Shown here one piece after another: positions 1 through 8,003 of a stretch of 20,825 nucleotides of DNA. This DNA comes from Methanothrix sp. (GTDB lineage: Archaea; Halobacteriota; Methanosarcinia; Methanotrichales; Methanotrichaceae): NCBI GenBank assembly GCA_003162615.1, contig PMNG01000048.1, forward strand, positions 2,910 to 23,734. The letters run 5' to 3'. A program made the translations under genes and the position numbers. Every line of letters begins with the position of its first letter. The first letter of the stretch is position 1. The notes beneath the pieces are model-generated. The model ran no database searches. It was not told where the DNA came from and saw only the letters and a program-made list of their open reading frames with translations.

Positions 1-1719
1 AGCCTAAAGCAGTACACTCTCCGCAATGCTGCAGCCGAGCTGCTCAAGATGGAAAAGTACGACGTTGATCCCAAGGAGATCGAGTCCCTGTGGGCCGATG
101 GCGGAGAAGGGCTTCGTCGGTTTATAAGCTATTCCAGAAGAGACGCGAACCTTGCCCAGCGGCTCCTGCTTGATCTCAGGCTCATGGACAAATACATTGC
201 CCTCTCCAGGGCCAGCGGAGCCTTGCTCCAGGACATTGTCAACGGCGGCCAATCAGGAATGGTGGAGAATCTGCTGCTGCGAAGGTTCGGGGAAGGGAAC
301 CGTGTTGTTCCTCCCAAACCTGATGCCGATCTGTCCGAAGAGAGGTACATAGACAGCGACGAGCTCAAGGGCGGGGCAGTTCTGGTTCCTGAGAAAGGAC
401 TCCTGGAGGACATAGTAATCCTTGACTACAAATCCCTTTATCCTACTATAATGATGGCCCACAACCTCTGCTATTCTACAGTAGTCCCCCGGGGCCAGGG
501 TCCAGCAAGCGATAAGACCATCACCGCACCTTCAGGCGGAAGGTTCGTCTCACCCGAGGTATCCCCGGGAATCGTGCCCCAGGTCTTGAAGGAGCTGCTC
601 GACCAGAGGACACAGACCAAAAGGCAGATGAAGCGGGCCACAGATGAGGAAAGAAGATTCCTAGACGCCAAGCAGTACGCCATGAAGATCCTGCTCAACA
701 GCTTTTACGGCTACTCAGGTTATGCAAGGGCGCGGCTATATAGCTTAGACTTGGCCAATGCCGTGACAAGCTTTGGCCGAGAGAACATCGTCAAGACCAA
801 GAACATAATAGACGAAATCGGCTCGGTCTACATAGTCGATGGCAACGTCGTGCAAAAGAGCGATCTGACCTTCGGCAAGTCTGTGGGGAAACGGTTCGAT
901 TTGTCTGTAGTCTACGGCGACACTGACAGCGTCTTCGTGAGACTAAAGCCCTTGCAGGGCGAAGTGACTCTTGAGGAGGCTGAGCTCATCGGCAAGAAGA
1001 TCGCCGAGACAGTAACTTCCAGTCTCCCTCAGCCAATGGAACTTGTCTTCGAGGCCTTTGCCCGCCGAGCTATCTTCCTGGCAAAGAAAAGGTACGCTCT
1101 CTGGGTCTTCGAACCCTCTGGAGAAGCCTGGAAGGACCGCATTAAGGTCCGAGGAATGGAGACCGTGCGCCGCGATTGGTGCGACCTCACGTCCAAAACG
1201 CTGAATAAATGCCTTGAGCTGGTTTTGAAGGAAGGTAAGGTTGACGAGGCAGTGGACCATGTTCGTTTCATTATAAACAGAATCCAGAACCTGAATCTCA
1301 CGGATGATCCCGAGATCCTGGAGGAACTCACTCTGACCAGGAGATACACCAAGAGCACGAGCTCTTACAAGAACAAGCAGCCTCACATCCAATTGGTGGA
1401 GAAGATCAAGAAGAGAGGCGGCCAGGTGCCGGGAGTTGGAGATCGCGTGCCCTTTGTAATAGTCAAGGGAAAGAGCAGCCGCAAGAACAAAGCGCTATTC
1501 GTGGACAGGGCCGAGGACCCAAGCTACGTGCTTGAGAAGAATATTCCTCTGGACACCGAATACTACGTAGAGAAACAGATCCTTCCGCCGGTGTTGAGGA
1601 TATTCGAGTCCTTCGGAGTCACCAAAGACCGCCTTTGCATTGGACGCGGGCAGAGCAACTTATTCAATTTTGAGGAGATGGCTAAGCCACAGAAACAGAA
1701 GTCGCTCTTTGATTTCTAA
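1..1719 (+). CDS. polB: DNA polymerase B family, C-terminal part (5' end outside window)
   Basis: Replicative-type B-family DNA polymerase. The frame is open from base 1, so this is the C-terminal 572 residues; the N-terminal and 3'-5' exonuclease domains lie upstream of the window. Palm and fingers motifs are clear: motif A, DYKSLYPTIM, at bases 424-453; the KxxxNSFYG motif B near 685-714; motif C, YGDTDS, at 913-930, whose two aspartates bind catalytic metal. About 45 residues separate the helix after motif B from motif C, longer than I expect for the family. The thumb follows. The protein ends in QKSLFDF (1696-1716), which resembles a PCNA-interacting peptide (Q, hydrophobic, aromatic) at the extreme C-terminus, and PCNA is encoded at the other end of the window. 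It converges with the DUF151 gene. The family is certain; the missing N-terminus cannot be judged. Confidence 0.96.
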   Translation, partial: SLKQYTLRNAAAELLKMEKYDVDPKEIESLWADGGEGLRRFISYSRRDANLAQRLLLDLRLMDKYIALSRASGALLQDIVNGGQSGMVENLLLRRFGEGNRVVPPKPDADLSEERYIDSDELKGGAVLVPEKGLLEDIVILDYKSLYPTIMMAHNLCYSTVVPRGQGPASDKTITAPSGGRFVSPEVSPGIVPQVLKELLDQRTQTKRQMKRATDEERRFLDAKQYAMKILLNSFYGYSGYARARLYSLDLANAVTSFGRENIVKTKNIIDEIGSVYIVDGNVVQKSDLTFGKSVGKRFDLSVVYGDTDSVFVRLKPLQGEVTLEEAELIGKKIAETVTSSLPQPMELVFEAFARRAIFLAKKRYALWVFEPSGEAWKDRIKVRGMETVRRDWCDLTSKTLNKCLELVLKEGKVDEAVDHVRFIINRIQNLNLTDDPEILEELTLTRRYTKSTSSYKNKQPHIQLVEKIKKRGGQVPGVGDRVPFVIVKGKSSRKNKALFVDRAEDPSYVLEKNIPLDTEYYVEKQILPPVLRIFESFGVTKDRLCIGRGQSNLFNFEEMAKPQKQKSLFDF

Positions 1720-1726
1720 CGACCAA

Positions 1727-1738
1727 CCCGCTTTCGGG
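1727..1738. terminator. Short GC hairpin after polB
   Basis: CCCG-CTTT-CGGG forms a four-base-pair stem just after the polB stop, followed by GGGCTTTCT. It sits between convergent genes. The stem is short and the T-run poor, so this is only a weak terminator candidate. Confidence 0.25.
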
Positions 1739-1789
1739 CCGGGCTTTCTAAGAAAACCGAATGATTTAGGAATCAGGAAGAGTTGCTAT

Positions 1790-1834
1790 AGATTTCGATT
1801 TCTCTAAAGACTCAATCTCAATAAAACGAAATCT
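1790..1834. terminator. Inverted repeat between convergent polB and DUF151 genes
   Basis: A perfect 8-base inverted repeat, AGATTTCG and CGAAATCT, is separated by a 29-base AT-rich spacer. It touches the stop codon of the minus-strand DUF151 gene. The place suits termination of either convergent transcript, but the long loop makes this uncertain. Confidence 0.25.
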
Positions 1835-2316
1835 TACTGCAGAAAATTCTCTAAACCGATCAGCTTCTCGATATCGGCCTTACTAAAGGTCGACTCACAG
1901 ACCACTTTCTCCTGAACCTCAATGGGCGCCTTGGCCCTCAGGGCCAGGGCCAGGCAGTCGCTGGGCCGGGCGTCTATATCGCTCTCCTCCAAGTCCTTTT
2001 TGATCGAGAGACGAGCGTAATAAACACCGCCGTCCAGATCGTCAATGAGCACCTTGTCTATGCTGGCTTTCAGGCTCTCCAGGACAGAGATGAACAGATC
2101 GTGAGTCATGGGCCGAGGCGAAAGCTCTCCAGACAGGGCGTGGTAGATGGATATAGCCTCAGACAGCCCCACGAAGATGGGAACAATCCTCGACTTCTCA
2201 TCCTCAAGGAGCACCACCGGTGCCGGCGAGGTCCCTTGGGAATCGGCGATGTAGACTCCCTTGACCTTTACTTTGACGGGAACGGCAGCCTCCATGGCCT
2301 CAGGTTGCTCACTCAT
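1834..2316 (-). CDS. Bifunctional nuclease family protein (DUF151)
   Basis: A 160-residue protein of the DUF151/BFN family. The family fold is visible: KGVYIADSQG near residue 19, VPIFVGLSEA in the middle, and the signature DARPSDCLALALRAKAPI near residues 116-133, close to the usual ARPSD-ALALA pattern. Some plant and bacterial members show DNase and RNase activity; the role of the archaeal ones is unknown to me. The start ATG has GGAG ten bases upstream. The gene begins 19 bases after the ileS stop on the same strand, so it probably shares the ileS transcript, although TTTTTATAAG just before its start could be a separate TATA box. The family call is firm and the biochemical role is not. Confidence 0.9.
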   Translation of the reverse strand: MSEQPEAMEAAVPVKVKVKGVYIADSQGTSPAPVVLLEDEKSRIVPIFVGLSEAISIYHALSGELSPRPMTHDLFISVLESLKASIDKVLIDDLDGGVYYARLSIKKDLEESDIDARPSDCLALALRAKAPIEVQEKVVCESTFSKADIEKLIGLENFLQ

Positions 2317-2335
2317 CTTATAAAAACTCCGACAT

Positions 2336-5300
2336 CTAGATTCTGCTGACGCCTACCCTCAACTTCAGCTCCTCAACTTCCCAGTCCTTGACAAGCTCAC
2401 CCAACATGTCCAGGTTCTGGCCCATCTCCAGTTCCGATGCCCTTACCTCGTTGGCTATATAGCCTTTCTGCCCGATGACAAGGTCCAGGATTTTTGAGCT
2501 GTCGACGTTGACAACGGCTCTGATTTGATCCTCCACACGGAGGTCCATCTCCTTTCTCATGTCCTGAATCCTTCTGATGATCTCTCGAGCGTAACCCTCG
2601 GCCTGCAGCCCAGGAGTTAGGGCAACGTCAACGTAGACGAAACCTTTTGAGAAATCAGCAGCGGAGAGGTTCTCCGGGGGAATTTCTTTGAACTCCACCA
2701 TCTCTCCGGTTATGGGGTACGACTTGCCCCCATAGGAGAGCACTGCCTCTCCTGCTTTTAACTCGCTCTTTACCTGGAAAGGATCTGCAATCTTAAGGGC
2801 TTCTACCACATTCTTAGCATCCCCCTTGAACACAGGCCCTATCTTCTTGTGAACGGGCGACATCTCCAGGTTCATCTTTGGCTTCTCACCCGGAGACAAA
2901 ACAGTTATTTTCTTGGAGTTTGTCTGGCCCTTCAGCACGCTCTCCAGGATGCCGAGATCGATCACATCCTTTGAGGGAGCTATCACTATCTCCGAGACCG
3001 GCCAACGCAGCTTCCGTCCAGCTTTCTGGCGAGCGTTCGAGGCTGCCTCAGAGACCTCCCTGACCAGCGTCATTCTCTCCTCCAGGTTTTTATCGATCAG
3101 CTCCTTCTTTGCGAGTGGCCAATCGCACATGTGAACAGATTCAGGAGCCCCTGGGTCCAGCCCTCTTACCATGTTCTGGTAGACCGACTCGGCCAGGAAA
3201 GGAGTGAAAGGTGCCAGCAGCTTGCTCAGAGTGACCAACACTTCATAGATAGTAGCGTAAGCTGCCAGCTTATCCGGGTCGTCCTGCTCAATCCAGGTTC
3301 GAGGCCGTACAAGCTGGATGTACCACCGGGACAGATCCTCAAGGATGAAGTCAGATATGGCCCGAGCGATCCTGTGCAGCAGGTACTGCTCCATATCCCG
3401 CGTTATCTCCTCGGCCAGGCTGTTTACTCTGGATAGGATCCAGCGGTCCTCAGGACGGAGGCGGGCCCCGGATAGATCCGCCTTGGAAGCATCGAACTTG
3501 TCAAGGATCATGTACGGCAAGGAGAACCGATACGCGTTCCAGAAGATATTCAGCATCCTGCTGGTGTTCTCCACAGCGTCCCAGGAGAAGTGCAGGTCCT
3601 CCCATGGGGCGTTGGCACCTAAGACGTACATCCTGAGGGTGTCGGCACCGTACTTCTTCACAACCTCTTCGGGTTGGACGATGTTGCCGATGCTCTTGGA
3701 CATCTTCCTTCCCTGCTCGTCCAGTGTGAATCCGTGCATCAGGACGCTCTTGTAAGGAGCTCTTCCGAAGGAGACCATACTGGCCCCCAACTGAGAGTAG
3801 AACCAACCTCGGGTCTGGTCGTGGCCCTCTGTGATGAAGTCGGCCGGCCACCACTCATCGAACTCCTTCTGCTGTCGCGGGAAGTGTAAAGTGGCCCATG
3901 AGGCCACGGCGCTGTCAAACCAAACGTCGAAGACGTCCGGCAATCGCTTCATCTTGCCTCCGCACTGGCAATCGATGAGGACTTTGTCCACATCTGGCCT
4001 GTGCAGCTCGGGAACCTTCTGGCCGCTCCTCTCCTCCAGCTCTGCCGCAGTGCCGATGACCTCCATCTTGCCGCAGTCCTGGCAGGTCCAAATGGGTAGG
4101 GGAATTCCCCAGTACCTCTGTCTAGAGATGCACCAGTCCCGCGCATTAGCAATCCAGTCGCTGAACCTGGCAGATCCCGCCCACTCCGGGTACCAGGTAA
4201 TCTTGCTTACCTCATCCAGCATTTTCTCTCGAAGGTCGGATATCCTCAGGAACCACTGTCGGGTGGCGATGAATATGATGGGCGTCTTGCAACGCCAGCA
4301 GTGGCCATACCTGTGGGCCAGCCTTCCCTGAGCCAGCAGGAGGCCTCTTTCGGCCAGGTCCAGGATGACCTCGCCTTCTGCCTCCTTAACGTATTTCCCG
4401 TCGTACTTCAGTCCGGCCTCCTCGGTGTATCGGCCGTTTTCACCTACAGGACAGAAGATGTCGAGATCGTTATCCATCCCAAGCTCATAGTCCTCAAGAC
4501 CGTGACCGGGAGCTATGTGAACGCATCCAGTATTCTCGGCAGTGACGAAGTCCGCAGTGTGAACCCCGTGGACGATGTGAGCCTGTTTGGGGACGAGGTC
4601 AATCAGAGGATGGCGGTACTTCAGTTCAGTCATATCTTTCGCGTTCAGCTTCTCGATGACTTCGTAGTCTTTGTACCGGCCCTCCTTCAGGACAGACTCT
4701 ACTAGATCAGAGGCCAATATCAGTACTTCCACCTGACCGTCTTTAAAGGCTCTAACTTTGGAATATTCGAATGTAGGATTCACAGCTACTGCCACGTTTG
4801 CCGGGATAGTCCATGGGGTCGTAGTCCAGATGACGATGTAGGTGTTAGCCTCGCCCTCCACCGGGAACTTGACATAGATGGAATAGTCGGTCTCGTCCCA
4901 GTACTCAACTTCGGAATCGGCTATGGCGGTCTCGCACCTTGGGCACCAGTTGACCACCCGAAGTCCTCTCTCCAAAAGATTGTGCTCGTTGGCCCTCTTC
5001 AGGGTCCACCAGGCGGCCTCAATGTACTCGTTCTTGAGGGTCATATAGGGGTCTTCCCAGTTCAGCCAGGCACCCAGGGACTTGAACTGGACGGTCATGT
5101 CGTCCTTCTGCCGCAGGGCGAACTCCTTGCATCGCTGTATGAACTTGTCTACACCGTAGGCCTCTATGTCCTTCTTGCTCCGAAAGCCGAAGGACTCCTC
5201 AACCTTGACTTCGATGGGAAGGCCGTGCATGTCCCATCCCGCTCGATCCTTTACGCTGTATCCGTTCATGGACCTGTAGCGAAGAACTGAGTCTTTGATC

Positions 5301-5488
5301 ACCTTGTTCCAGGCGGTTCCCAGGTGAATCCGGCCGGTGGTGTAGGGTGGACCGTCAACGAAGAAGAACTTCTTACCGCTGGATCTCTTAGATCTAGTCT
5401 TGGAGTATATCTCCGACTTTTCCCACAGATCTCTGACCTGGCCCTCGATGTCTTGAGCATTATACTGTCCTGCCACCTCGGTGATCAC
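2336..5488 (-). CDS. ileS: Isoleucyl-tRNA synthetase
   Basis: Class I aminoacyl-tRNA synthetase of 1050 residues that charges tRNA-Ile with isoleucine in the cytoplasm. The HIGH-type motif is HLGT at residues 55-58 and the KMSKS loop is at 595-599 (bases 3692-3706). Between them lies the editing domain, with IWTTTPWTIPANVAV. Cysteine pairs (NWCPRC, GHCWRC, TCQDC, DCQCGG) look like zinc sites. RYWGIPLPIW and DVWFDSA are typical of the family, and length and style fit the archaeal/eukaryotic type. The start is GTG at 5488: GGAGG (5497-5501) lies eight bases upstream, and a TATA-like box lies about 110 bases upstream. DUF151 follows 19 bases downstream on the same strand. Confidence 0.98.
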   Translation of the reverse strand: MITEVAGQYNAQDIEGQVRDLWEKSEIYSKTRSKRSSGKKFFFVDGPPYTTGRIHLGTAWNKVIKDSVLRYRSMNGYSVKDRAGWDMHGLPIEVKVEESFGFRSKKDIEAYGVDKFIQRCKEFALRQKDDMTVQFKSLGAWLNWEDPYMTLKNEYIEAAWWTLKRANEHNLLERGLRVVNWCPRCETAIADSEVEYWDETDYSIYVKFPVEGEANTYIVIWTTTPWTIPANVAVAVNPTFEYSKVRAFKDGQVEVLILASDLVESVLKEGRYKDYEVIEKLNAKDMTELKYRHPLIDLVPKQAHIVHGVHTADFVTAENTGCVHIAPGHGLEDYELGMDNDLDIFCPVGENGRYTEEAGLKYDGKYVKEAEGEVILDLAERGLLLAQGRLAHRYGHCWRCKTPIIFIATRQWFLRISDLREKMLDEVSKITWYPEWAGSARFSDWIANARDWCISRQRYWGIPLPIWTCQDCGKMEVIGTAAELEERSGQKVPELHRPDVDKVLIDCQCGGKMKRLPDVFDVWFDSAVASWATLHFPRQQKEFDEWWPADFITEGHDQTRGWFYSQLGASMVSFGRAPYKSVLMHGFTLDEQGRKMSKSIGNIVQPEEVVKKYGADTLRMYVLGANAPWEDLHFSWDAVENTSRMLNIFWNAYRFSLPYMILDKFDASKADLSGARLRPEDRWILSRVNSLAEEITRDMEQYLLHRIARAISDFILEDLSRWYIQLVRPRTWIEQDDPDKLAAYATIYEVLVTLSKLLAPFTPFLAESVYQNMVRGLDPGAPESVHMCDWPLAKKELIDKNLEERMTLVREVSEAASNARQKAGRKLRWPVSEIVIAPSKDVIDLGILESVLKGQTNSKKITVLSPGEKPKMNLEMSPVHKKIGPVFKGDAKNVVEALKIADPFQVKSELKAGEAVLSYGGKSYPITGEMVEFKEIPPENLSAADFSKGFVYVDVALTPGLQAEGYAREIIRRIQDMRKEMDLRVEDQIRAVVNVDSSKILDLVIGQKGYIANEVRASELEMGQNLDMLGELVKDWEVEELKLRVGVSRI

Positions 5489-5496
5489 TTACAGTT

Positions 5497-5501
5497 CCTC
5501 C
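5497..5501 (-). promoter_or_regulatory. Ribosome binding site of ileS
   Basis: On the minus strand GGAGG stands eight bases before the codon GTG at 5488. It supports the GTG start, since no ATG is close. Confidence 0.75.
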
Positions 5502-5598
5502 GAAAAACGATTTGCTTCATTGCCAACACCCTATTTAGCCTTTATGACCTTCTGAAAAGCGTATCCTCTTTCTGGGATTACCCTAGCTAGCTCAATCC

Positions 5599-5607
5599 CT
5601 TTATAAC
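5599..5607 (-). promoter_or_regulatory. TATA box of ileS
   Basis: On the minus strand the sequence reads GGGTTATAAAGGG. With the usual spacing of about 25 bases, transcription would start near 5577 and leave a leader of roughly 85-90 bases carrying the GGAGG site. No stem suggestive of a T-box or other riboswitch was seen in that leader. The remaining bases to 5719 are AT-rich. Read on the minus strand they hold several T-runs, which suits oligo-T termination of the 5720-6513 unit. Confidence 0.6.
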
Positions 5608-5719
5608 CCTCTTCCCAGATCATTTTAGAAATTGTGAAATAAGCTATTGGAAATATTTGTTAGAAATTAAAGTAAAAGTCAAGAGTTTAAGTAAATTGGA
5701 AGATCAAGGAGGCTAGAAA

Positions 5720-6001
5720 TCATCGTTCAACGGACCTGTCGAGGTTGGCTCTCAGGCTCTCGGTATTTTTCCTCACCTCCAGCTCCTTAATCTCTTTCAT
5801 CATCTCCACAAGAACGGAGAAGACCGCCGCCTCCAGGGGATCGTCGAAGGCGTAGAAAGCCTCGCTGGAGTGCTTCTTTGCCATGCCTGCGAGCTTAACA
5901 GCATAGACCTGGTCCTCAGCCTTCATTGCCCTCCTGGCTTTCAACCACCTGTCTGCCACGTCCTTGGCCCCCATCCTCACGCTCTCGAAGGATCTACCCA
6001 T
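5720..6001 (-). CDS. Conserved-looking small helical protein, unknown function
   Basis: A 93-residue protein I cannot assign to a named family. It has no signal peptide or membrane segment and looks almost wholly helical: a basic N-terminal part (MGRSFESVRMGAKDVADRW), then KKHSSEAFYAFDDPLEAAVF in the middle and a charged C-terminal helix rich in E, K and R. Codon use matches its neighbours. Its ATG overlaps the TGA stop of the upstream gene by one base (TGATG), so the two are probably translated together and likely act together. It is the last gene of its unit, and T-rich sequence follows. I am confident it is a real gene, but its function is open. Confidence 0.8.
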   Translation of the reverse strand: MGRSFESVRMGAKDVADRWLKARRAMKAEDQVYAVKLAGMAKKHSSEAFYAFDDPLEAAVFSVLVEMMKEIKELEVRKNTESLRANLDRSVER

Positions 6002-6513
6002 CAGAATGCCTCCAGGGTGGTCTGGTTTGCTGACTCTGCTAGCTTCAGCTTGGCAGCGCTTCCTTTGCCTCTGGGTCGTTCGGGACCCTGCAGGTAGAAG
6101 ACCCTGTCTGCCTTTCTTGCCATCTCTTCCAGGTGAGGATCGGTGGTGGGGGCGTACAGAACTACGGTCGCCCGGTCGGCCAGGTCCCTCAGAGCCTGGG
6201 ATATGTACTCAGGGATCTCCTCTGCATCCTCGTACAGCGAGGGATCGTGCTCCACGAAGATCAGGGTGTGACGGGCCTCTTCCAGGATGGTCAGAAGCTG
6301 AAAGGCCGTGAAGGCCCGTCTGATCTCCAGGTCGACGAAGTTGCGGTCCATACGGCTCAGGATACGGGAGTAGTTTCCGCAAATGTAAAGGATTTTGAAT
6401 CGCTGAAGGTTGATGCGGCTGTTCAGTGCTCCAACCAGCACATCCACCGGGGCGATCAGGGTGCAGAAGCTTCTGGGCGGTAGGGTCACGGCGGGATGAA
6501 GTTCAAGTTCCAT
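6001..6513 (-). CDS. Uncharacterised protein, possibly a RecA-like fold without a Walker A motif
   Basis: A 170-residue protein of unknown function. Alternating strands and helices are visible: a strand with RFKILYICGN near residue 43, a helix, and then HTLIFVEHDPSLYED near residues 84-98. The latter resembles a Walker B strand (four hydrophobic residues followed by acidic ones). A later strand reads ATVVLYAP. No GxxxxGK[ST] loop is present, so ATP binding cannot be claimed. The frame stays open to an ATG at 6585, but I prefer the ATG at 6513. TTAAAT lies about 27 bases upstream of it, suiting a leaderless transcript, and the 24 extra residues look unstructured. Its TGA overlaps the ATG of the 93-residue gene by one base. 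Confidence 0.75.
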   Translation of the reverse strand: MELELHPAVTLPPRSFCTLIAPVDVLVGALNSRINLQRFKILYICGNYSRILSRMDRNFVDLEIRRAFTAFQLLTILEEARHTLIFVEHDPSLYEDAEEIPEYISQALRDLADRATVVLYAPTTDPHLEEMARKADRVFYLQGPERPRGKGSAAKLKLAESANQTTLEAF

Positions 6514-6534
6514 AGTGTAAATGCCTGGGGCCTG

Positions 6535-6545
6535 GAGATTTAAGG
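6535..6545 (-). promoter_or_regulatory. TATA-like box of the coupled unknown pair
   Basis: The minus strand reads CCTTAAATCTC, centred 27 bases before the ATG at 6513. That is the distance expected for a leaderless archaeal transcript. It lies downstream of the stop of the methyltransferase-like gene, so the pair may have its own promoter. Confidence 0.45.
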
Positions 6546-6585
6546 CCGAAGAGGACGGGGGGCGAATGTAAACCCAAAGATGCAT

Positions 6586-7227
6586 CTATGAGGTGCATCT
6601 GATTCTGGGAATGAACATCGGCACTCGCTGCCTGTACGCTTTGTAAGCGTCGCCGAACTCCTCTACCAGGGACCGTTCCTCGTGCAGTGCTCCGACGTAG
6701 AAGTACACAGTGGCCACGATGTTGAAGGTCAGAAGGTTGACGGTCATGAAGGGGAAAAGCCACAGGAAGACGGTTCCGAAGAAGAACAGGGGATTGCGAA
6801 TGTGGCAGTAAAACCCGTCGGTCACAAGGGTTCCCGGCTCCTCGGGCCGGTCGGAGAACGACTGGGACAGACCGAAGAAGTAAGAGAACCCCGTCTGCTT
6901 AAGGGCAACTACAACCGCAATTACAGACACGGCTTGACCTGCCATCATCAGCCATTTCCACGGCGCAGGGACGACGTACAATGTCCTGTCTGGCATGAAA
7001 GCCAGGATGTAGAAGAAGGGCAGGATGGCAACGGCCGACAGTATCACATAGACCAGCCTGTACCACCTGTCGGCTGCATGGCCAACAGCGCGCCTGACCG
7101 CCCTCTTAGCTCTGGGATAGGCAAGTAGGCTGTGAGTGAGGCCGAAGATCACAAAGTAAGCTATCATCACGGCAGCGCTGGATGGCATGGTCACTCTTAT
7201 GTCCTGTTGGAAGTTGAACCTTCTCAT
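6586..7227 (-). CDS. NnrU / isoprenylcysteine carboxyl methyltransferase-type membrane protein
   Basis: A 213-residue integral membrane protein of the ICMT/PEMT/NnrU superfamily. Hydrophobic segments lie near residues 16-36, 55-78, 88-110 and 145-180. The C-terminal signature is clear: GFYCHIRNPLFFFG near residues 138-151, then EERSLVEEFGDAYKAYRQRVP, the conserved S-adenosylmethionine-binding core of these enzymes. Members methylate lipids or prenylated cysteine, or are uncharacterised; no substrate can be read here. Its ATG overlaps the TGA of the GIN-domain lipoprotein gene by four bases (ATGA), indicating translational coupling. That pairs a surface lipoprotein with a membrane methyltransferase. 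The superfamily call is good, but the specific enzyme is unknown. Confidence 0.85.
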   Translation of the reverse strand: MRRFNFQQDIRVTMPSSAAVMIAYFVIFGLTHSLLAYPRAKRAVRRAVGHAADRWYRLVYVILSAVAILPFFYILAFMPDRTLYVVPAPWKWLMMAGQAVSVIAVVVALKQTGFSYFFGLSQSFSDRPEEPGTLVTDGFYCHIRNPLFFFGTVFLWLFPFMTVNLLTFNIVATVYFYVGALHEERSLVEEFGDAYKAYRQRVPMFIPRIRCTS

Positions 7228-7943
7228 GCGGTATTGCGCACAACCCCTGATCCTGATATATTCTCGCTGATCCTCTCAGGATGGCCTCGGTAGTAAACAG
7301 CGCCGCTGCCGCTTATCCTGGTGGCGATCTCATCCGAGACGTTGGCCTCTACAACTCCTGAGCCGCTGATAGTTATCACTGATCGCTTGGTGGCCAGATA
7401 ATAGCCGGCTATCTTTCCCGAACCGCTGATATCTGCACTTTGTTCATCTGCTGCTCCCCTGAGCAGTATAGTCCCGGAACCTGGTATCTCTGTTCGCAAG
7501 GTTTTGGCCTTCAGATTCAGATCCATGCTTCCTGAGCCGCTCAGCTTCAGGTCCAGCGAATCGGCCTGTATCATGCTCTCGCCGGTGATGGTTCCCGAGC
7601 CGCTGACCTCCAGGCTGTTTATGTCCTTGGCATTGGCGTAGATCCTGATGGGCTTCGTAGCCGATATGCATGAGTCGGAGCCGATGATCAGCTTCCTGGA
7701 TTCTACGCGGGTAGTCAAGACCTTGAGGATATTGTCCTCTGCCTCGATCCTCAAAGGCTGCTGGGAGCCTTGAGATAGGAAGAGCGCTCCAGATCCGCGC
7801 AGGTCTATGCTGTTGAAGCTGTCCACAGATCTCGTCTCATTGACAACGTTTCCTGAGCCGACCACACAGTTTGGGCTGCTGATACAGCCGGAGAATAAGA
7901 CGCCTCCAAGCAATACCAGGGCGAGAATTGCTTCTATTCTCAA
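7224..7943 (-). CDS. GIN-domain (DUF2807) lipoprotein
   Basis: A 239-residue exported protein with a head-GIN/DUF2807 domain. The N-terminus is a lipoprotein signal: MRIEAILALVLLGG, then LFSGC with Cys20 as the likely lipidated residue. The body is a run of SGSG turns. Those at residues 115, 136, 155, 174, 194, 212 and 231 are spaced 18-21 residues apart, as in a right-handed beta-helix, and one degenerate copy lies at residue 50. I place the start at TTG 7943: GGAGGGG (7950-7956) lies six bases upstream and the signal peptide begins there. The frame is open to an ATG at 7985, but that would put a charged stretch before the signal. The gene overlaps the methyltransferase-like gene by four bases. 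GIN proteins are usually of unknown function, with adhesin-like annotation in bacteria. Confidence 0.87.
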   Translation of the reverse strand: MRIEAILALVLLGGVLFSGCISSPNCVVGSGNVVNETRSVDSFNSIDLRGSGALFLSQGSQQPLRIEAEDNILKVLTTRVESRKLIIGSDSCISATKPIRIYANAKDINSLEVSGSGTITGESMIQADSLDLKLSGSGSMDLNLKAKTLRTEIPGSGTILLRGAADEQSADISGSGKIAGYYLATKRSVITISGSGVVEANVSDEIATRISGSGAVYYRGHPERISENISGSGVVRNTA

Positions 7944-7949
7944 ATTGCT

Positions 7950-7956
7950 CCCCTCC
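7950..7956 (-). promoter_or_regulatory. Ribosome binding site deciding a TTG start
   Basis: GGAGGGG on the minus strand stands six bases before TTG at 7943. It favours this start over the ATG at 7985. Confidence 0.7.
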
Positions 7957-8003
7957 TTTGAACAGATTCTCTCTTTTGAAACCAAACTGAAACAAAACGG
8001 CCT

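Noticed and set aside
943..1392. 149-residue minus-strand open frame inside polB
   Set aside because: It is antiparallel to a clear polymerase gene with conserved motifs and has no recognisable domain or ribosome binding site.
3831..4331. 166-residue plus-strand open frame inside ileS
   Set aside because: It lies opposite conserved IleRS coding sequence; the composition is that of a shadow frame.
7230..7620. Recurrent CCTGAGCCGCTGAT-like words resembling a repeat array
   Set aside because: They are in frame and encode the SGSG turns of the GIN-domain protein. Spacing is 18-21 codons with no conserved spacer, so this is not a CRISPR array.
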